NCBI GenBank assembly: GCA_027482185.1
Contig: JAIXWF010000015.1
Span: forward strand, 372,001 to 436,000
Direction: 5' to 3'
Length of the DNA: 64,000 nucleotides
DNA from: Opitutaceae bacterium
GTDB taxonomy: Bacteria; Verrucomicrobiota; Verrucomicrobiia; Opitutales; Opitutaceae
Positions 61,998-64,000 of this stretch are shown piece by piece. Positions within the stretch are counted from its first letter, which is position 1. Every line of letters starts with the position of its first letter. The notes below the pieces were generated by a model, which saw nothing but the letters and a program-made list of their open reading frames with translations, did not search any database and had not been told where the DNA came from. The position numbers were made by a program, and so were the translations under genes.

Positions 61998-63395
61998 ATG
62001 GCCCGTCCGCGGCAAGTTGATCCCCGTGCCCTGACCCTGCGTCTGCAGGCGGGGGGAGCGCGCTCGGCGCAGGACTTGGCGGCCGCGCTGGACGTCGATC
62101 GCTCCAGCATCAGCCGGGCGCTCGCGTTGCCGGAACTGGCATCGCAGGTCGTGCGGCTCGGCACCACGCGGGGCGCGACCTATGCCCTGCGCCGCCCGGT
62201 GCGCGGGCTGGGCGACTCCTTCCCGATCCGGCGCATCGATGCCGCAGGCCAGGTGCGGGATTGGGCCCGGCTGGTTTCCCTGCACGGCGGCTGGCAGCTC
62301 GACTGGGCGGAGCCGCACCGCGCTCCCGAGTGGGCCGGACTCGTCGCGGGCCTCGGCGGTTTCTCCGCGGGGTTTCCGTTCTTCCTCGGTGAGGCCCGGC
62401 CGCAGGGTTACCTCGGGCGCGCCTTGGGGCGCGCGTTGAATCCCGCGCTCAACTTGCCGGCCGATCCGCGCCACTGGAGCGACGACGACACGCTCGTCTA
62501 CTTGCAGGCCGAGGGCGACGACCTGCCCGGCGATCTCATTGTCGGCGATCCGCCCTTGCGCCGTTTGCAGGCGCGTTGGCTCAACCCGCCGCCGCCCTTG
62601 CCCGAGGCCGGACGGGCCGAACGTTATCCGCTCCTCGCGGCTGCTTCCGCGGCGTCCGGCACCCCGGGCTCTTCGGTCGAGGGCGAGCAACCCAAGTTTC
62701 TCGTCGCGCTGGCGGCCGGCGACGTCGTCACGCCGGTCCTGGTGAAGTTCACCGATGTCGTTGCGATCCCCACGGGTCGCCGCTGGGCCGATCTGCTCGC
62801 AGCCGAGGCGCACGCGCTCGCGCTCCTGCATGCCCAGGGCGAGGCGCCGGCGATCCCGCGGCTGCTGGACGCGGCCGGGCGTCGTTTCCTCGAAACCCCG
62901 CGCTACGACCGCGTCGGTCCGCGCGGCCGGCGCGGCGTCGTGTCCCTGCGCGCCCTGCATGACGCCGTCGGCGGACCCGCTGCCGTCACGTGGCCGGCCG
63001 CCGCCGCGCAGCTGCACGCGCAGGGCTGGATCGATGCGGCCGCGCTGCGCTCCATCCGCCTGCGCCACGCCTTCGGCACGCTCATCGGGAATACCGACAT
63101 GCACTTCGGCAACCTCGCGTTCTTTCTCGGCGACACCCTGCCGCTGCGGCTGGCGCCGGCCTACGACATGTTGCCGATGCTCTGGGCGCCGACGCCGGCC
63201 CAGTCCGCGCCGACGCCGTCGTTTGCGCCCGCCCCGCCCTTGCCGGCCGAGCAGCCGACTTGGCAGGAGGCGGCGGGATGGGCGACGGAGTTTTGGCAAC
63301 GCGTGGCGGACGATGCGCGGGTGTCGGCCGAGTTTGCCGCCTTGGCCCGCGCGGCGGGCGCACACGTGGCGCGGATGCGGGAAATGTTCGGTTGA
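61998..63395 (+). CDS. yjjJ: YjjJ/HipA-family protein with N-terminal helix-turn-helix
   Basis: 465 residues. The first 60 residues form a winged-helix DNA-binding part (LAAALDVDRSSISRALALPEL). The remainder is HipA-like kinase: GEQPKFLVAL in the ATP-binding lobe, VLVKFTDV, then the catalytic HipA block TLIGNTDMHFGNLAFF and LAPAYDMLPM (metal-binding Asp). YjjJ proteins are solitary HipA relatives, with the DNA-binding module fused instead of supplied by HipB. May act as a self-contained toxin or regulator kinase. Upstream repeats suggest autoregulation. Confidence 0.9.
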   Translation: MARPRQVDPRALTLRLQAGGARSAQDLAAALDVDRSSISRALALPELASQVVRLGTTRGATYALRRPVRGLGDSFPIRRIDAAGQVRDWARLVSLHGGWQLDWAEPHRAPEWAGLVAGLGGFSAGFPFFLGEARPQGYLGRALGRALNPALNLPADPRHWSDDDTLVYLQAEGDDLPGDLIVGDPPLRRLQARWLNPPPPLPEAGRAERYPLLAAASAASGTPGSSVEGEQPKFLVALAAGDVVTPVLVKFTDVVAIPTGRRWADLLAAEAHALALLHAQGEAPAIPRLLDAAGRRFLETPRYDRVGPRGRRGVVSLRALHDAVGGPAAVTWPAAAAQLHAQGWIDAAALRSIRLRHAFGTLIGNTDMHFGNLAFFLGDTLPLRLAPAYDMLPMLWAPTPAQSAPTPSFAPAPPLPAEQPTWQEAAGWATEFWQRVADDARVSAEFAALARAAGAHVARMREMFG

Positions 63396-63883
63396 AACCC
63401 GGACCGGCCGTCTGCCGGACCCAAGGCCGTCGCCAACTTCACCGGGGGAATGCCTGACGGGCCCGGTCCGCCGTTCGCCGATCCTGTTCACCTGGGCTGA
63501 GCCGGAATCAGGCAATTGAGAGTTGAAAGTTGAGGGTGGAGAGATCGATCGGCCGAGCCACGGAAAACTCTGCCGAAGCCGGCAACCTGACGAACCGAAC
63601 GGTTTTGCGCTCAACTCCCAGCCAAGCGCTTTCGACTGCATGAGTTCGGCTCAGAGCGAATCCCGTGAATCTTCGTCACCCCAATAGCGGGCCCGGGCAC
63701 CGTTCGTCCGCGCCGCGAGATCGGCGTTCAGCCGACGGCAAAAGCGGGGCCTCCTCTCGCGCAACGATCGGCCTTCCGTGGGCTGACGCCGAAGCCCGCC
63801 TTGTCCTTTACGCCCGTCCTTTCTGCCCTCGCCGCGCTCGGGCGCCCCGGCTAGAGAGATTCAGCCCACCACGCTTTTCCCCA
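63396..63883. other. intergenic region holding copy 2 of the 158-bp element
   Basis: Apart from the element at 63497-63654, the stretch contains no coding frame with family resemblance. It ends in the start of a lipoprotein gene at 63884. Confidence 0.5.
63497..63654 (-). mobile_element. 158-bp MITE-like element, copy 2
   Basis: Same length as copy 1 (11789-11946), core in reverse orientation. Shared blocks (as reverse complement) include ACCGTTCGGTTCGTC, GGTTGCCGGCTTC and TTTTCCGTGGCTCGGCCGAT, followed by heptamers CTCTCCA, CCCTCAA, CTTTCAA, CTCTCAA. Ends are CTGAGCCGGAATCAGG and GAGTTCGGCTCAG. Confidence 0.75.
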
Positions 63884-64000
63884 TGCCAACGACGGCTTTC
63901 CCCCGGCCCAGGCGGTCCATTCACGCGTTCGCGCTCGCTCTCGTCTTGCTGCTGGCCGGCTGCGACCGACTCGCGGTCCTCGCCGATCCGCAGGCGCAGG
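63884..64000 (+). CDS. start of a lipoprotein gene, cut by the window edge
   Basis: 39 codons from ATG 63884: a basic N-terminus (PRPRRSIH), hydrophobic stretch FALALVLLLAGC with a lipobox cysteine, then DRLAVLADPQAQ. The signal is good but nothing of the mature domain is visible. Confidence 0.6.

Overview
The window reads as chromosomal DNA of a GC-rich member of the Verrucomicrobiota, most likely Opitutaceae. This rests on recognised families rather than a marker-gene search: two secreted proteins with VPDSG/PEP-CTERM-type tails, a DUF1080-PVC-propeller-cytochrome c protein of the kind typical of the PVC superphylum, a propeller/Y_Y_Y hybrid histidine kinase, immunoglobulin-like secreted proteins sharing a C-terminal module, and uronate-type catabolism (TRAP transporter, UxaA-like protein). 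No rRNA operon was seen. The only RNA gene found is tmRNA (ssrA).

Layout. 0-12 kb is mostly housekeeping: the end of a GH3-family protein, a TlpA-like thioredoxin lipoprotein, a LysR regulator divergent from yggS, a SirB1-type protein, aroE, prepilin peptidase, an inositol-monophosphatase/galK pair, HU, ygfZ and a DAHP synthase that sits behind two tandem hairpin terminators. 12-18.6 kb is a TetR-controlled tripartite efflux operon (TolC, fusion protein, RND pump, DUF4260). 18.7-25.5 kb holds malate dehydrogenase, an esterase, an rsuA-like pseudouridine synthase, yhbY, a PQQ-type propeller and rsgA. 25.6-38.2 kb is a coherent unit: a propeller hybrid histidine kinase, a translationally overlapping LuxR-type response regulator, then three large secreted proteins. 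Each of the three has the same dyad-containing promoter and the same terminator type. 38.6-52.3 kb holds a DctPQM TRAP transporter, a VPDSG-tailed TLDc-like protein, a 1504-residue multidomain cytochrome, mutT and a duplicated UxaA-like protein.

52.7-63.4 kb is the accessory part. It contains ssrA and, directly downstream, a two-gene operon (SPFH/stomatin plus NAD-kinase-like) of lower GC than its surroundings. A RAYT transposase bracketed by a perfect inverted repeat, vapBC, a secreted GHL10 glycosidase-like protein, a DUF433/DUF5615 pair whose toxin-like member is frameshifted, a second VPDSG-type protein and a YjjJ/HipA-like protein follow.

The strongest unexplained structure is in the spacers. 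Most intergenic gaps of the first 53 kb carry degenerate short tandem repeats of period 7 (also 8 and 9), often as a purine-rich array and an inverted pyrimidine-rich array around a small core, so that the spacer could fold back on itself. One 158-bp version occurs twice, about 52 kb apart and in opposite orientation. Arrays run up to the start codons of aroE, mutT and the UxaA-like gene. They also occur in frame inside two giant proteins, in or near the linkers between domains, which suggests that former spacers have become protein linkers.
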